DNA of 64,000 nucleotides from Alkalicoccobacillus plakortidis (GTDB lineage: Bacteria > Bacillota > Bacilli > Bacillales > Bacillaceae_D): NCBI RefSeq assembly GCF_023703085.1, contig NZ_JAMQJY010000002.1, positions 186,001 to 250,000 of the forward strand, in the 5' to 3' direction. Under the pieces are notes generated by a model. It was given only the letters and a program-made list of their open reading frames with translations. It made no database searches and was not told the DNA's origin. Shown piece by piece: positions 46,401 through 59,900 of the stretch (positions are counted from its first letter, which is position 1; each line of letters begins with the position of its first letter). The position numbers were made by a program, and so were the translations under genes.

Positions 46401-47991
46401 TGAGTTATATTTTCAAACAAGCTACTCTTAATCACGAATATAAACAAATACATAAGCTAAACTACGAAACGTTTGTGGAAGAAATTCCTCAACATGAAGC
46501 GAATGATCATTTTGAATTAATTGATACATATCATAACAATAATACCTATTTACTTGCTTTAAAAGATGGAGACTTAGTAGGCATGCTTGCTATTAATGAA
46601 AATCGTCCGTTCTCACTCGACAAGAAAATCGGTCCTGTTGAGCACTGCCTTCCTTGCCCCGCAGAGTATATATGTGAAATACGTTTACTTTCTGTTAAGA
46701 AAAAATATCGTAATGGTCGAGTCTTTTTTGGGTTAGCTCAATTACTCGCTCAATATTGCCTTACCCATCAATATGATACAGGCATAATTTCGGGAACCAT
46801 TCATCAGTTGAAATTATATAAGCAGATTGGTTTTACTCCTTTTGCTAATCTAGTAGGAACTGAGGAAGCACAGTATCAGCCAATGTATATGACTCGAGAT
46901 AGTTTTTTAGCTTCTGCCGTTGGACGATTTGCAAAGCCTACTATTAGCTTTCTACCTGGTCCTGTTCAAAATCAATCTGAACTAAATGAAGCGATTTCTC
47001 GTCCTACTGTGTCTCATAGACATCCTTCTTTCCTAAAAAGGTTCTCAAAAGCAAAGAAGGCGCTATCTGAGCTTACTAGATCTAAATACACGCAAATCTT
47101 ATTAGGAACTGGAACTTTAGCCAATGACGTGATTGCTGCACAATTAAAAATCCTTGATGGTAAGGGTCTCATTTTAATAAATGGGGAATTCGGAGAAAGG
47201 TTGGTTAATCATGCTACAAGAGCTGGACTCCATTTCAAAACCATTCATCAAAAATATGGTGAACCGTTTTGCTATAGTAAGTTAAAAGAAGATATTTCAG
47301 AATTTGATTGGATATGGGCTGTGCATACAGAAACGTCTACAGGAATGATTAATGACATGGACTCATTAAAGATCCTTGCTCAACACCACAGTGCTAAGCT
47401 TTGCCTAGACTGTATTAGCTCAATTGGAGCTATTCCATTAAACTTAGAGGATATCTATTTCGCTGCTGGACAAGTGGAAAAGCATTAGGTTCACTTTCTG
47501 GTCTTTCCTTTGTTTTTCATAATCATCAGGCTAAGCCTAATCAAAAAATACCTTCTTATTTAGATTTAGGAATGTACGATCAGCATTCTACTCCATTCTC
47601 ACATTCTTCATCTCTAATCGAAGGCCTGCTACATGTTTTAGAAGTACCAAGTCATATAAGAGAGAATAAGCTACTAACTAATTATAATGAGTTAATCAGG
47701 TGCGCAAAACAAAACCAATTAGATGTCCTTTGTCCAGATTCAAGTCGCTCCTCTTTTATCATTACGATTCCATTTCCTGAATCTGCAAATTCTTTTCATA
47801 TTGGCTTATGCATGGAGAACCATGGATACTTGATTCATTATGCAAGTGATTATTTACAAAAAAATAATTGGATTCAACTCTCCACTCTGAACATTCATAA
47901 TGTCTCTTGCATAGAGCCAATGATGGACTACCTTAAGAAATTTATTGATTATGAAATAAAGTGGTCAGATACAGTTACTACAAATACCTGA
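46400..47991 (+). CDS. GNAT acyltransferase fused to class V aminotransferase (one frameshift)
   Basis: About 530 residues. Residues 1-180 are GNAT-like, with an HKLNYETFVEEIPQHE opening that recalls acyl-ACP-using FeeM/autoinducer-synthase relatives, and CEIRLLSVKKKYRNG. From about residue 190 a PLP class V aminotransferase of the alanine-glyoxylate type follows: SFLPGPVQNQ, SHRHPSF, GTGTLANDVIAAQL, GEFGERL, and LDCISSIGAIP. The PLP lysine lies in AAGTSGKALGSLSG, where one missing A near 47470 breaks the frame. The fusion plus the coupled PlsY-like gene suggests synthesis of an N-acylated amino compound or amino-lipid (inference). Confidence 0.8.
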
Positions 47992-47999
47992 AAGAAAAC

Positions 48000-48030
48000 T
48001 AAAAAGCCACATTCAAAGTGGCTTTTTTTA
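48000..48030. terminator. Bidirectional terminator
   Basis: AAAAAGCCAC / GTGGCTTTTT hairpin between the convergent aminotransferase and hydrolase genes. Confidence 0.85.
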
Positions 48031-48041
48031 TGTTCTATAAA

Positions 48042-48796
48042 TTAATTGGTCTGTTCATCAATTGAGTTAGCCTGTATCCATTCCTCAAGCATCTCATTAA
48101 ATGAAGCAGGTTCAGCAAGCGAAAAACCATGCTTCACATTAGGTATAACCTCTATCCTCGCATCAGGAACAGCTCGTTTAAGCTTCTCTACGGACCTTTT
48201 CAGAAGCTTCTCCTCTTTCTCTCCTATCGTTATCAACATTTCACCTGTGAAACGTTCTAACCCCTCAGGTAAATCAAATTCTAAATTCTCTTTCATAACT
48301 AGCCGAAGTTCAACATTTGTTACCCTTTTTGCTCCCTCGTAATATCTCTCAAAGTATTGCTCGCCAATATAAAGCTCCTTCGCTTGTTTCATCGAAAATG
48401 ATCTACTTTTAGGAAGGATATTAAAAATGGGCAAAAGCGGAACAACCATTTTTTGAAGAATTGGTTTTGGATCAACTAAGCCACTATTAACCATTACATG
48501 ACTAAATGACTCCGGCTCACTCGCACACATCTCAACAGAAATTTGTGCCCCCATAGAAAACCCAACAAGAATCACCTGCTTACCTTCTGTCTTGTGCTTA
48601 AGCAGCTCTTGAAGAAACGTATCCGCCCAGTATCGTATTAATTGTTGCTCGCTAAACTGATAGGTTGGAACAATACAATAATAAGACTGCTTAAAATACT
48701 CAACCTGCTTATCCCACATCCAAGCCCCCTACTCCAAGCTCCATGTATAAACATCAAAATTGGTTTCGAAGGATCTCCGTAATATGTATAGCTCAT
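48042..48796 (-). CDS. Alpha/beta-fold hydrolase (one frameshift)
   Basis: About 251 residues. It has the oxyanion-hole region ILMFIHGAWS, nucleophile elbow VGFSMGAQIS (Ser) and a late His in NVKHGFSLAEP. Esterase or related activity is likely, substrate unknown. No signal peptide. The frame shifts at 48725-48729: one more C in the C5 run (G on the coding strand) gives HGAWSRGAWMWDKQVEYF. ATG 48796 follows GAGGTGG. Confidence 0.83.
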
Positions 48797-48893
48797 GCTC
48801 CACCTCTTGATTAAGTTAATACTTAAATTATATCCTACCAACAGTTCGGATCGTGGTATAATTTTGAAAATAAATATTTGATTGAGGTGCAGG

Positions 48894-49292
48894 ATGAGAA
48901 GAATGTTTCCCTGCTTTATCTTGACTCTTTTTTTATGCGGCTGCAATTTAGACATGACAACTTTTAACTCAGACAACCAACACGAAACAGACTATCAGCC
49001 ATACCTCAACATAAATGATACGACATATATCTCTCTGTACTCGAATGATGAATCAGTTTTTACAAAAGATCTATTAATTGCTGAGGTCTTAAGGAACGTA
49101 CCTATCGAGGTAAATACGGATGACGATTTTAGTTCGAATTATCTAGAGGAAGGAACTGATATCTAATCTGTAAAAGAAAGCCTAAACGTGTATCTTGTGG
49201 AGAATGCGACTAATGACCAGATTAGTATTTACCATACGTCAGAAGATATGGAGAGGGTGGAAGAGTTTTTAGGTGTTGAAGGGGATGAATAG
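48894..49292 (+). pseudogene. Small lipoprotein with in-frame stop
   Basis: ATG 48894 (GAGGTG upstream) opens RRMFPCFILTLFLCGCNLDM, a lipoprotein signal with lipobox LCGC. An Asp/Asn/Thr-rich extracellular domain of about 70 residues follows. An in-frame TAA at 49164-49166 interrupts it. The same frame continues without stops for 41 more codons (SVKESLNVYLVENATNDQIS) to TAG at 49292. A nonsense substitution is the simplest reading; family unknown. Confidence 0.5.
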
Positions 49293-49681
49293 CCTGTACT
49301 CAGTGGAAAAGCTCATAAAGACTTTCAGAAGATGTTAAAGACAATATTCATATGAAAGTTAGTGGAACTTAAAGAAAGGATGTAGTTTTGTCTTGCTAAA
49401 CATGGCTTTTATCTTGTTAATTGTTTAAAATCTCTTGGTCACCAGCAGAGGATTTTAGTAAATATTGATTCGGTCTGACTAATTCCTGAATACCTCTTAA
49501 TCACTCCTGCTTCCTATTGCTAATGCAACTAGTAATCGTGATGTAACATAAATCATTCTTGATAAGAGTCTACTTCAACTAAAAATCTCAGATGAATTTT
49601 GATTTAATTTAATAGGACAACCCCATTTATGGAGAAACTAAAAATAAGAACCAAAAATCCATATAGAGAGGAGCAAACTTC
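49293..49681. other. Intergenic region without recognisable gene
   Basis: A 389-bp AT-rich stretch with stops in all frames. No terminator, repeat or RNA signal could be supported. Confidence 0.6.
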
Positions 49682-49816
49682 ATGAAGTTCTACATTAAAA
49701 AGGAGGATGGTAATACCAACCGTACAAAAGAAACAATAGTCGAAATCCCAGCGCATTTCATAATCGCCTTAGCAGCAGCTGCTACAAGTGTTGTGTCTTT
49801 AATAGTTAATCTTTAA
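49682..49816 (+). CDS. 44-residue membrane-peptide gene
   Basis: ATG 49682 follows AGAGAGGAG. The peptide has a charged N-terminus (MKFYIKKEDGNTNRTKE) and a hydrophobic C-terminal helix (IPAHFIIALAAAATSVVSLI) ending VNL. A perfect hairpin terminator lies 20 bp downstream, supporting a real transcript. The pattern resembles small membrane or toxin-like peptides but no family is recognised. Confidence 0.55.
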   Translation: MKFYIKKEDGNTNRTKETIVEIPAHFIIALAAAATSVVSLIVNL

Positions 49817-49837
49817 AGTAGAATATTTAAATATCAA

Positions 49838-49872
49838 AAAAACGTTTCTCACTTAGTGAGAAACGTTTCATT
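49838..49872. terminator. Terminator (perfect palindrome)
   Basis: AAACGTTTCTCACT / AGTGAGAAACGTTT with A and T flanks. It serves the 44-residue peptide gene and probably also ends the tRNA array on the minus strand. Confidence 0.88.
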
Positions 49873-49883
49873 TTATCCTATAA

Positions 49884-49964
49884 TACCGGTGGCCGGGGTC
49901 GAACCGGCACTCCAGAGGAACACGATTTTGAGTCGTGCGCGTCTGCCAATTCCGCCACACCGGC
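49884..49964 (-). tRNA. tRNA-Leu (CAA)
   Basis: Class II cloverleaf with a long variable arm. Anticodon loop CTCAAAA gives CAA. The CCA end is not encoded. Last gene of the array. Confidence 0.93.
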
Positions 49965-49970
49965 AAATAA

Positions 49971-50047
49971 TGGCGCGCCCGAGAGGAGTCGAACCTCTAA
50001 CCGCTTGATTCGTAGTCAAGTACTCTATCCAGTTGAGCTACGGGCGC
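49971..50047 (-). tRNA. tRNA-Arg (ACG)
   Basis: Cloverleaf GCGCCCG...CGGGCGC with encoded CCA. Anticodon loop CTACGAA gives ACG, read as ICG after deamination. This gene is extra relative to the B. subtilis rrnD array. Confidence 0.95.
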
Positions 50048-50061
50048 AAATATGAAGATGA

Positions 50062-50147
50062 TGCCGAGGGCCGGACTTGAACCGGCACGGTAATCACTTA
50101 CCGCAGGATTTTAAGTCCTGTGTGTCTGCCCATTCCACCACCCCGGC
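50062..50147 (-). tRNA. tRNA-Leu (TAA)
   Basis: Class II cloverleaf. Anticodon loop CTTAAAA gives TAA. CCA not encoded. Confidence 0.95.
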
Positions 50148-50169
50148 AGGCAGAAAAAATTATAACAAA

Positions 50170-50240
50170 AGGCGGTACCCGGATTTGAACCGGGGATAAG
50201 GGTTTTGCAGACCCGTGCCTTACCACTTGGCTATACCGCC
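50170..50240 (-). tRNA. tRNA-Cys (GCA)
   Basis: Cloverleaf GGCGGTA...TACCGCC with U discriminator. Anticodon loop CTGCAAA gives GCA. Confidence 0.95.
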
Positions 50241-50254
50241 GTAAAAAGAAGAAA

Positions 50255-50326
50255 AGCGGAAGACGAGATTCGAACTCGCGACCCCCACCTTGGCAAGGTG
50301 ATGTTCTACCACTGAACTACTTCCGC
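50255..50326 (-). tRNA. tRNA-Gly (GCC)
   Basis: Cloverleaf GCGGAAG...CTTCCGC with U discriminator. Anticodon loop TTGCCAA gives GCC. Confidence 0.95.
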
Positions 50327-50332
50327 AAATAA

Positions 50333-50407
50333 TGGTTGGGCTACCTGGGATCGAACCAGGGAATGACGGAATCAAAATCCGTTGCCTTACCGCTTGGCTA
50401 TAGCCCA
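50333..50407 (-). tRNA. tRNA-Gln (TTG)
   Basis: Cloverleaf TGGGCTA...TAGCCCA with encoded CCA. Anticodon TTG in loop TTTTGAT. Confidence 0.95.
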
Positions 50408-50411
50408 AAAA

Positions 50412-50486
50412 GGGCGACTGATGGGAATTGAACCCACGAATGCCGGAATCACAATCCGGTGCGTTAACCACTTCGCCACAATCGCC
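50412..50486 (-). tRNA. tRNA-His (GTG)
   Basis: Cloverleaf beginning GGCGATT, with the extra 5' G typical of tRNA-His facing a C discriminator. Anticodon loop TTGTGAT gives GTG. Confidence 0.95.
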
Positions 50487-50514
50487 ATATTTTTTATATC
50501 GTTTAAATTTTAAT

Positions 50515-50588
50515 TGGCAGGGGCAGTAGGAATTGAACCCACACCGGAGGTTTTGGAGACCTCTGTTCTACCTTTAAACTATGCCCCT
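50515..50588 (-). tRNA. tRNA-Trp (CCA)
   Basis: Cloverleaf AGGGGCA...TGCCCCT, G discriminator and encoded CCA. Anticodon loop CTCCAAA gives CCA. Confidence 0.95.
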
Positions 50589-50591
50589 AAA

Positions 50592-50676
50592 TGGTGGAGG
50601 GGGGCAGATTCGAACTGCCGAACCCGTAGGGAGCGGATTTACAGTCCGCCGCGTTTAGCCACTTCGCTACCCCTCC
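50592..50676 (-). tRNA. tRNA-Tyr (GTA)
   Basis: Class II cloverleaf with long variable arm and encoded CCA. Anticodon loop CTGTAAA gives GTA. Confidence 0.95.
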
Positions 50677-50744
50677 AAAGCTAAAGCAATAACAATGATA
50701 CACAAATTCATTCCGTTAGTCAACAGCCACTTGATAAAGAATAG

Positions 50745-50820
<76 letters not shown>

Positions 50821-50823
50821 AAA

Positions 50824-50899
<76 letters not shown>

Positions 50900-50919
50900 A
50901 CATTTGTTATAAAAATAAA

Positions 50920-50996
50920 TGGCGGTCTGGACGGGACTCGAACCCGCGACCTCCTGCGTGACAGGCAGGCATTCTAACCAACTGAACTACCAGACC
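50920..50996 (-). tRNA. tRNA-Asp (GTC)
   Basis: Cloverleaf GGTCTGG...CCAGACC with encoded CCA. Anticodon loop CTGTCAC gives GTC. Confidence 0.95.
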
Positions 50997-51004
50997 AATG
51001 GTAA

Positions 51005-51078
<74 letters not shown>

Positions 51079-51113
51079 TCGTTATATAGTCACTAAATGA
51101 TTCTTTTTAAAAA

Positions 51114-51189
51114 TGGTGGAGGATGACGGGCTCGAACCGCCGACCCTCTGCTTGTAAGGCAGATGCTCTCCAAGCTGAGCTAATCCTCC
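51114..51189 (-). tRNA. tRNA-Val (TAC)
   Basis: Cloverleaf GGAGGAT...ATCCTCC with encoded CCA. Anticodon loop CTTACAA gives TAC. Confidence 0.95.
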
Positions 51190-51214
51190 TGGGTAATAGT
51201 TATGTATGAAATAT

Positions 51215-51289
51215 TGGTGACCCGTACGGGAATCGAACCCGTGATACCGCCGTGAAAGGGCGGTGTCTTAACCGCTTGACCAACGGGCC
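51215..51289 (-). tRNA. tRNA-Glu (TTC)
   Basis: Cloverleaf GGCCCGT...ACGGGTC with encoded CCA. Anticodon loop CTTTCAC gives TTC. Confidence 0.95.
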
Positions 51290-51314
51290 ACATTTATTAT
51301 ATTAAGAGATTAGC

Positions 51315-51409
51315 TGGCGGAGAGCGAGGGATTCGAACCCTCGAGACGGTTCTACACCGCCTACACGATTTCCAATCGTGCTCCTTCGGCCAAACTCGGA
51401 CAGCTCTCC
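51315..51409 (-). tRNA. tRNA-Ser (GGA)
   Basis: Class II cloverleaf, about 95 bases, long variable arm and encoded CCA. Anticodon loop TTGGAAA gives GGA. Confidence 0.95.
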
Positions 51410-51413
51410 AAAA

Positions 51414-51488
51414 TGGCTCCACAGGTAGGACTCGAACCTACGACCGATCGGTTAACAGCCGATTGCTCTACCACTGAGCTACTGTGGA
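51414..51488 (-). tRNA. tRNA-Asn (GTT)
   Basis: Cloverleaf TCCACAG...CTGTGGA with encoded CCA. Anticodon loop CTGTTAA gives GTT. First tRNA after the 5S gene. Confidence 0.95.
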
Positions 51489-51497
51489 ATAATATCA

Positions 51498-51614
51498 GCC
51501 CGGCAACGTTCTACTCTCGCAGGGGGAAGCCCCCAACTACCATTGACGCAGAAGAGCTTAACGGCCGTGTTCGGCATGGGAACGGGTGTGACCTCTTCGC
51601 TATTGCTACCGGAC
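51498..51614 (-). rRNA. rrf: 5S ribosomal RNA
   Basis: About 117 bases, starting GTCCGGTAGCAATAGC and containing the universal CCGTTCCCATGCCGAACACG and the closing stem GTTGCCGGGC. It lies between 23S and the tRNA array. Confidence 0.95.
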
Positions 51615-51849
51615 TATGCTGGACGGCCAATCATCGGCGCGCTTCTTCGTCCACTTCGTCTTGTCACTCTGTCACGTATGAAGATACGCTCCTTCGTTCC
51701 AATCCTTGTGTCCTCGAATCACTTGATGCTTGTTGTCCATCTTGAGAAAAGATTCTCTCAAAACCAAATCGTGCCCACAGGAGGAGGAACTCACCGAAGT
51801 GACTTCTTCTTCCTGTTTCTATGCTACTCACACTGTCTTTCACCATGTT

Positions 51850-56636
<4,787 letters not shown>

Positions 56637-56807
56637 AAGTGGTGAGTTGATTGCTCAACTGCTGGCGTTGATGTCTCCATCAACTTTCCAATTGCGCAGT
56701 GTTACCTGCGACTTTTTTGTTACTAATGAGATATCATGTATCTCTTCGTACGCTTGGCTTTTGTTCAGTTTTCAAAGAACTTTTTTGTCGTTATCAGCGA
56801 CTTTTAA

Positions 56808-56837
56808 ATAATAACACTTCGTTGTTGCTGAAGTCAA
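56808..56837 (-). promoter_or_regulatory. rRNA operon promoter
   Basis: On the minus strand TTGACT (56832-56837), 18 bases, TATTAT (56808-56813). It lies about 170 bases before 16S, and a boxA-like GTTCTTTGAAAACTGAAC follows in the leader. Confidence 0.75.
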
Positions 56838-56934
56838 TTACTTTTTTTAAAAAGTTTTTCTTGTCCGCTGCAAGATTCCTCCGCAGCGACAAGTAATAAT
56901 TTAACACGCCACAACAAATGAGTCAACAACTTTC

Positions 56935-57807
56935 TCAAATAAAATCGATAATTTTATATTTTGTTTGAAAAATAGACTTTGCCGGCGTTTCTCTCTGTAC
57001 GATCGAAACAAAACCTTTTTCAATTAACACATTTAAAACGAGCTCTAAATCAATTCGATACTCTTGAACTTCTGGGATCGCTAATAATTCTGCAATTGAT
57101 GCTTCTCCTTCTATAGAACGAAGCAACTCAAGGAAATGAGAAGTGCCCAATTCTAATTTAGAAATGATCGAAACCTCTAGAGCTAAGATTAATAACTCAA
57201 TTCTCTTATCTAAAGCTTCTTCACTATTTAATGCTTCCTGATAAAGCTTATGAATTTCAGGCTCAATCTTTTTCACTTGCTCCCAGACTGTAACTTCTGG
57301 GTAAAATCCATCTTTGATAACAGCAATCCTCGCTAGATGATGCAAAGCATGAAATAGGTTACTAAAACCATCAAGGACATATCCTTGATTAAATAACGTT
57401 TTTCCTTCTTCAAATCTACGAAGAAGCTTAGCAAATTGAATCGTTAATTTTTTTGAGCGATCCCCTGGAGGAAAACTATCAATACGTACCTTCACATCTT
57501 GCATAAATTCATTTCGGTCATATACAATCTTGCCATTTACAAGCCAATCAATCAACCGTCTTTGATTTCCTGTTATTAATGAATGGTGCATCATGCCCTG
57601 GCTCATTGTATGAAAAGCAATTCGTTTGCCCATTGCCTCATAGTGCTTACTATACCAATCAGTCACATCATCAGAAATCAATAATATGATTGCATCAAAT
57701 CCATCCGTACTTAAAAATGACGAATCGTCCTTCTTTAATACCAATATGGCACATGTATGTTCTTTACTTGCTTGATCTTGGTAGAGCTGTCTTAATAACA
57801 TATCCAT
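56935..57807 (-). CDS. ygxA: YgxA-like nucleotidyltransferase-fold protein
   Basis: A 290-residue protein matching B. subtilis YgxA, the conserved gene upstream of rrnD. It has an N-terminal nucleotidyltransferase-like region (MDMLLRQLYQDQASKEHTCA) and a helical C-terminal half with FSNLFHALHHLARIAVIKDG. Function unproven. It is transcribed in the same direction as the rRNA operon, 98 bp from its promoter. Confidence 0.87.
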   Translation of the reverse strand: MDMLLRQLYQDQASKEHTCAILVLKKDDSSFLSTDGFDAIILLISDDVTDWYSKHYEAMGKRIAFHTMSQGMMHHSLITGNQRRLIDWLVNGKIVYDRNEFMQDVKVRIDSFPPGDRSKKLTIQFAKLLRRFEEGKTLFNQGYVLDGFSNLFHALHHLARIAVIKDGFYPEVTVWEQVKKIEPEIHKLYQEALNSEEALDKRIELLILALEVSIISKLELGTSHFLELLRSIEGEASIAELLAIPEVQEYRIDLELVLNVLIEKGFVSIVQRETPAKSIFQTKYKIIDFI

Positions 57808-57960
57808 GATGTACCCTCCCTGTAGAAACCTCTTACCATAAAAAGCTATCTCACATTCAATTCAACAAAAATTGCTAACTTCCTTCTTTACACTTCCTTG
57901 ACTTAAAAACGAATGTTTGTATACGCTTTCTGTGTTATACTTTTGTCGAGGAGGCGGAGA

Positions 57961-58317
57961 ATGGCTATTAAATATTCAAATAAGATAAATAAAATTAGAA
58001 CCTTTGCACTTTCCTTAGTGTTCATTGGTATTCTCATTATGTATATAGGAATCTTCTTTAAAGGTAATGCCATTATCATGACCATCGCCATGTTAGTCGG
58101 ATTTTTAGCCGTTATTTCAAGTACAGTTGTTTACTTTTTCATTGGAATGCTATCGACCAGAGCTGTGCCGGTTCAATGTCCAAGCTGTAACCAACATACA
58201 AAAGTACTTGGACGAGTTGATGCTTGTATGCATTGCAACCAACCTTTAACCGTGGACAAAACTCTTGAAGGTCTCGACTTTGATGAAAATTATAATCGAA
58301 AAACAACTAAAACGTAA
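57961..58317 (+). CDS. ygzB: YgzB-like membrane protein with zinc ribbon (UPF0295)
   Basis: A 118-residue protein: two transmembrane helices (about residues 14-34 and 41-62) and a cytoplasmic zinc-ribbon-like tail with CPSC and CMHC. It matches B. subtilis YgzB in sequence type and position. ATG has GAGGAGGCGG. Function unknown. Confidence 0.9.
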   Translation: MAIKYSNKINKIRTFALSLVFIGILIMYIGIFFKGNAIIMTIAMLVGFLAVISSTVVYFFIGMLSTRAVPVQCPSCNQHTKVLGRVDACMHCNQPLTVDKTLEGLDFDENYNRKTTKT

Positions 58318-58327
58318 AGCAAAGCAA

Positions 58328-58370
58328 AAAAAAAAACAAAGCCCATCAGCCTAAGCTGATGGGCTTTGTA
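58328..58370. terminator. Bidirectional terminator between ygzB and perR
   Basis: CAAAGCCCATCAGC-CTAA-GCTGATGGGCTTTG hairpin, flanked by an A run to the left. Confidence 0.88.
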
Positions 58371-58379
58371 TTCTATTCA

Positions 58380-58823
58380 TTAATGTTCAACTTTGCTGCC
58401 TTTACAGTCTGCACAAGTACCATGAATCTCCATTCTATGGCCACTGACATCAAAACCTGTCACATGTTCAGCCAAAGACTCCACTTCATTTAAACCTGGA
58501 TAATGGAAATCAACTATTTTACCACATTCATTACAAATTGCATGATAGTGATCTGTTGTCACACTGTCGAATCGACTAGAGGAATCTCCGTAGGTCAATT
58601 CTTTTACAATACCCACTTCTTTAAAAACTCGTAGATTATTGTATACAGTAGCAACACTCATATTAGGAAATCTTCCTTCAAGCGCTTTATAAATATCATC
58701 TGCAGTAGGATGAATCAATGATTCATATAGATACTCCAAAATGGCGTGGCGTTGAGGAGTCATTCTGACACGAGTGCTTTTAAGAGCCTCAACTGCTTCA
58801 TGCAGGCGATGATTTGTTGACAT
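58380..58823 (-). CDS. perR: Peroxide-responsive repressor PerR (Fur family)
   Basis: A 147-residue Fur-family metalloregulator that represses peroxide-defence genes and is inactivated when H2O2 oxidises metal-ligand histidines. It has the winged-helix region [16 protein letters not shown], the [14 protein letters not shown] recognition helix, [17 protein letters not shown] with metal ligands, and two CxxC pairs (CNEC, CADC) for structural zinc. ATG 58823 follows GAGGTG; a longer frame from 58850 is unlikely. A perfect PerR box lies 36 bases upstream, so autorepression is expected. Confidence 0.95.
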   Translation of the reverse strand: MSTNHRLHEAVEALKSTRVRMTPQRHAILEYLYESLIHPTADDIYKALEGRFPNMSVATVYNNLRVFKEVGIVKELTYGDSSSRFDSVTTDHYHAICNECGKIVDFHYPGLNEVESLAEHVTGFDVSGHRMEIHGTCADCKGSKVEH

Positions 58824-58858
58824 CGTCACGCACCTCGCTTTCGAAACCAATTCTTACT

Positions 58859-58873
58859 TTATAATAATTATAA
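58859..58873 (-). promoter_or_regulatory. PerR box (perfect consensus)
   Basis: TTATAATAATTATAA is identical to the Bacillus PerR consensus TTATAATnATTATAA. It sits just upstream of the perR start. Confidence 0.92.
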
Positions 58874-58906
58874 GTCAAGAGGAAACTCCCTGTCAATTAG
58901 CCGAAT

Positions 58907-59203
58907 TTAGCTATTAGCTAATAAATGAGATAAATCACCTGATTTTATTAAAAATGACGTATATCTGTGCGTTTTTTTATCTTTTCGTTGCTTATTCTTT
59001 TCCACGTTTAAGCAGGCTTCTTTGAGAGAATCACGTAATGTTGGTAAATCATCTTCGTTTGCGCCGAATAAAAAGGTTGTACTGCCTTTTCTGAGGAAGC
59101 CTCCTGAACTTGCCAACTCTGTCATTCGATAGCCCTTTTCTCTAAGCTCTTTTTCAACCTGATCCTTATAAAAATCATCCAAAATACATACAAGTAATTT
59201 CAT
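58907..59203 (-). CDS. DarA/YaaQ-like (DUF970) PII-type protein
   Basis: A 98-residue protein with the ferredoxin-like PII fold pattern of the cyclic-di-AMP receptor DarA (YaaQ): opening MKLLVCILDDFYKDQVEKEL, then MTELASSGGFLRKGSTTFLF, the ligand-loop signature of DarA. The large B-loop of true DarA appears shortened, so c-di-AMP binding is uncertain. ATG 59203 has GGAGG. It is 25 bp downstream of bcp in a bcp - DUF970 - perR strand-wise series. Confidence 0.8.
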   Translation of the reverse strand: MKLLVCILDDFYKDQVEKELREKGYRMTELASSGGFLRKGSTTFLFGANEDDLPTLRDSLKEACLNVEKNKQRKDKKTHRYTSFLIKSGDLSHLLANS

Positions 59204-59227
59204 CAGGGCCTCCATTTCTACAAGCAT

Positions 59228-59701
59228 TTACGCTTTGTTCAGTTCTTTTAAAAAGCTGAGCACTTCATCTGCGTGCTCGTTAACCTTTACTTTACGCCAT
59301 TCTTTCACTAAATTAAAGTCTTTATCAATGACAAATGTCGACCGAACAATACCCATATATTCTTTTCCAAAATTTTTCTTAAGCTGCCACACTCCGTATG
59401 CTTCAGAAGCTTCTGCCTGTTCATCTGCAAATAACGGAAAAGGGAGAGTGTATTTCTCGGTAAAATTTTGATGCTTCTTAATGGAATCGGGACTTACACC
59501 CAACACTATGGCACCCTGTTCTTTTAAAGGTCCCGTCAGATCACGAAAATCACAAGCTTCTGTTGTGCACCCCGGTGTATTGTCCTTTGGGTAAAAGTAA
59601 AGAACGATGTTCTGTCCTTTATAATCGGATAGGGATTTTGTTTCTCCCGAAGTAATCGGTAACGTAAAGTCTGGTGCCGTCTTCCCTAGTTCTGCAGTCA
59701 T
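59228..59701 (-). CDS. bcp: Thioredoxin-dependent thiol peroxidase (Bcp/PrxQ; YgaF)
   Basis: A 157-residue peroxiredoxin that reduces H2O2 and organic peroxides with thioredoxin. Peroxidatic Cys lies in NTPGCTTEACDF, with the resolving Cys five residues later. KTAPDFTLP at the start and FVIDKDFNLVKEWRKVKV near the end are typical. It neighbours perR as in B. subtilis. The start is probably the third Met of an MVMMTAEL string. Confidence 0.93.
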   Translation of the reverse strand: MTAELGKTAPDFTLPITSGETKSLSDYKGQNIVLYFYPKDNTPGCTTEACDFRDLTGPLKEQGAIVLGVSPDSIKKHQNFTEKYTLPFPLFADEQAEASEAYGVWQLKKNFGKEYMGIVRSTFVIDKDFNLVKEWRKVKVNEHADEVLSFLKELNKA

Positions 59702-59900
59702 CATAACCATTCCTTCTATTTATAGATTTTAATTAAATCGTATCTGATTCTTCCCTCTTTATCAATGACAATGAACGATTAATCAGTGTGTACCCTAAAT
59801 CAAAAGCATATAAGCATTAGCCTCCCTAAAAAACTTGCTGTTCATCTAAGCATATGGTTGAATGGCTAAGAGAGACTTAGATTGCTGGAGGGAAACACCC

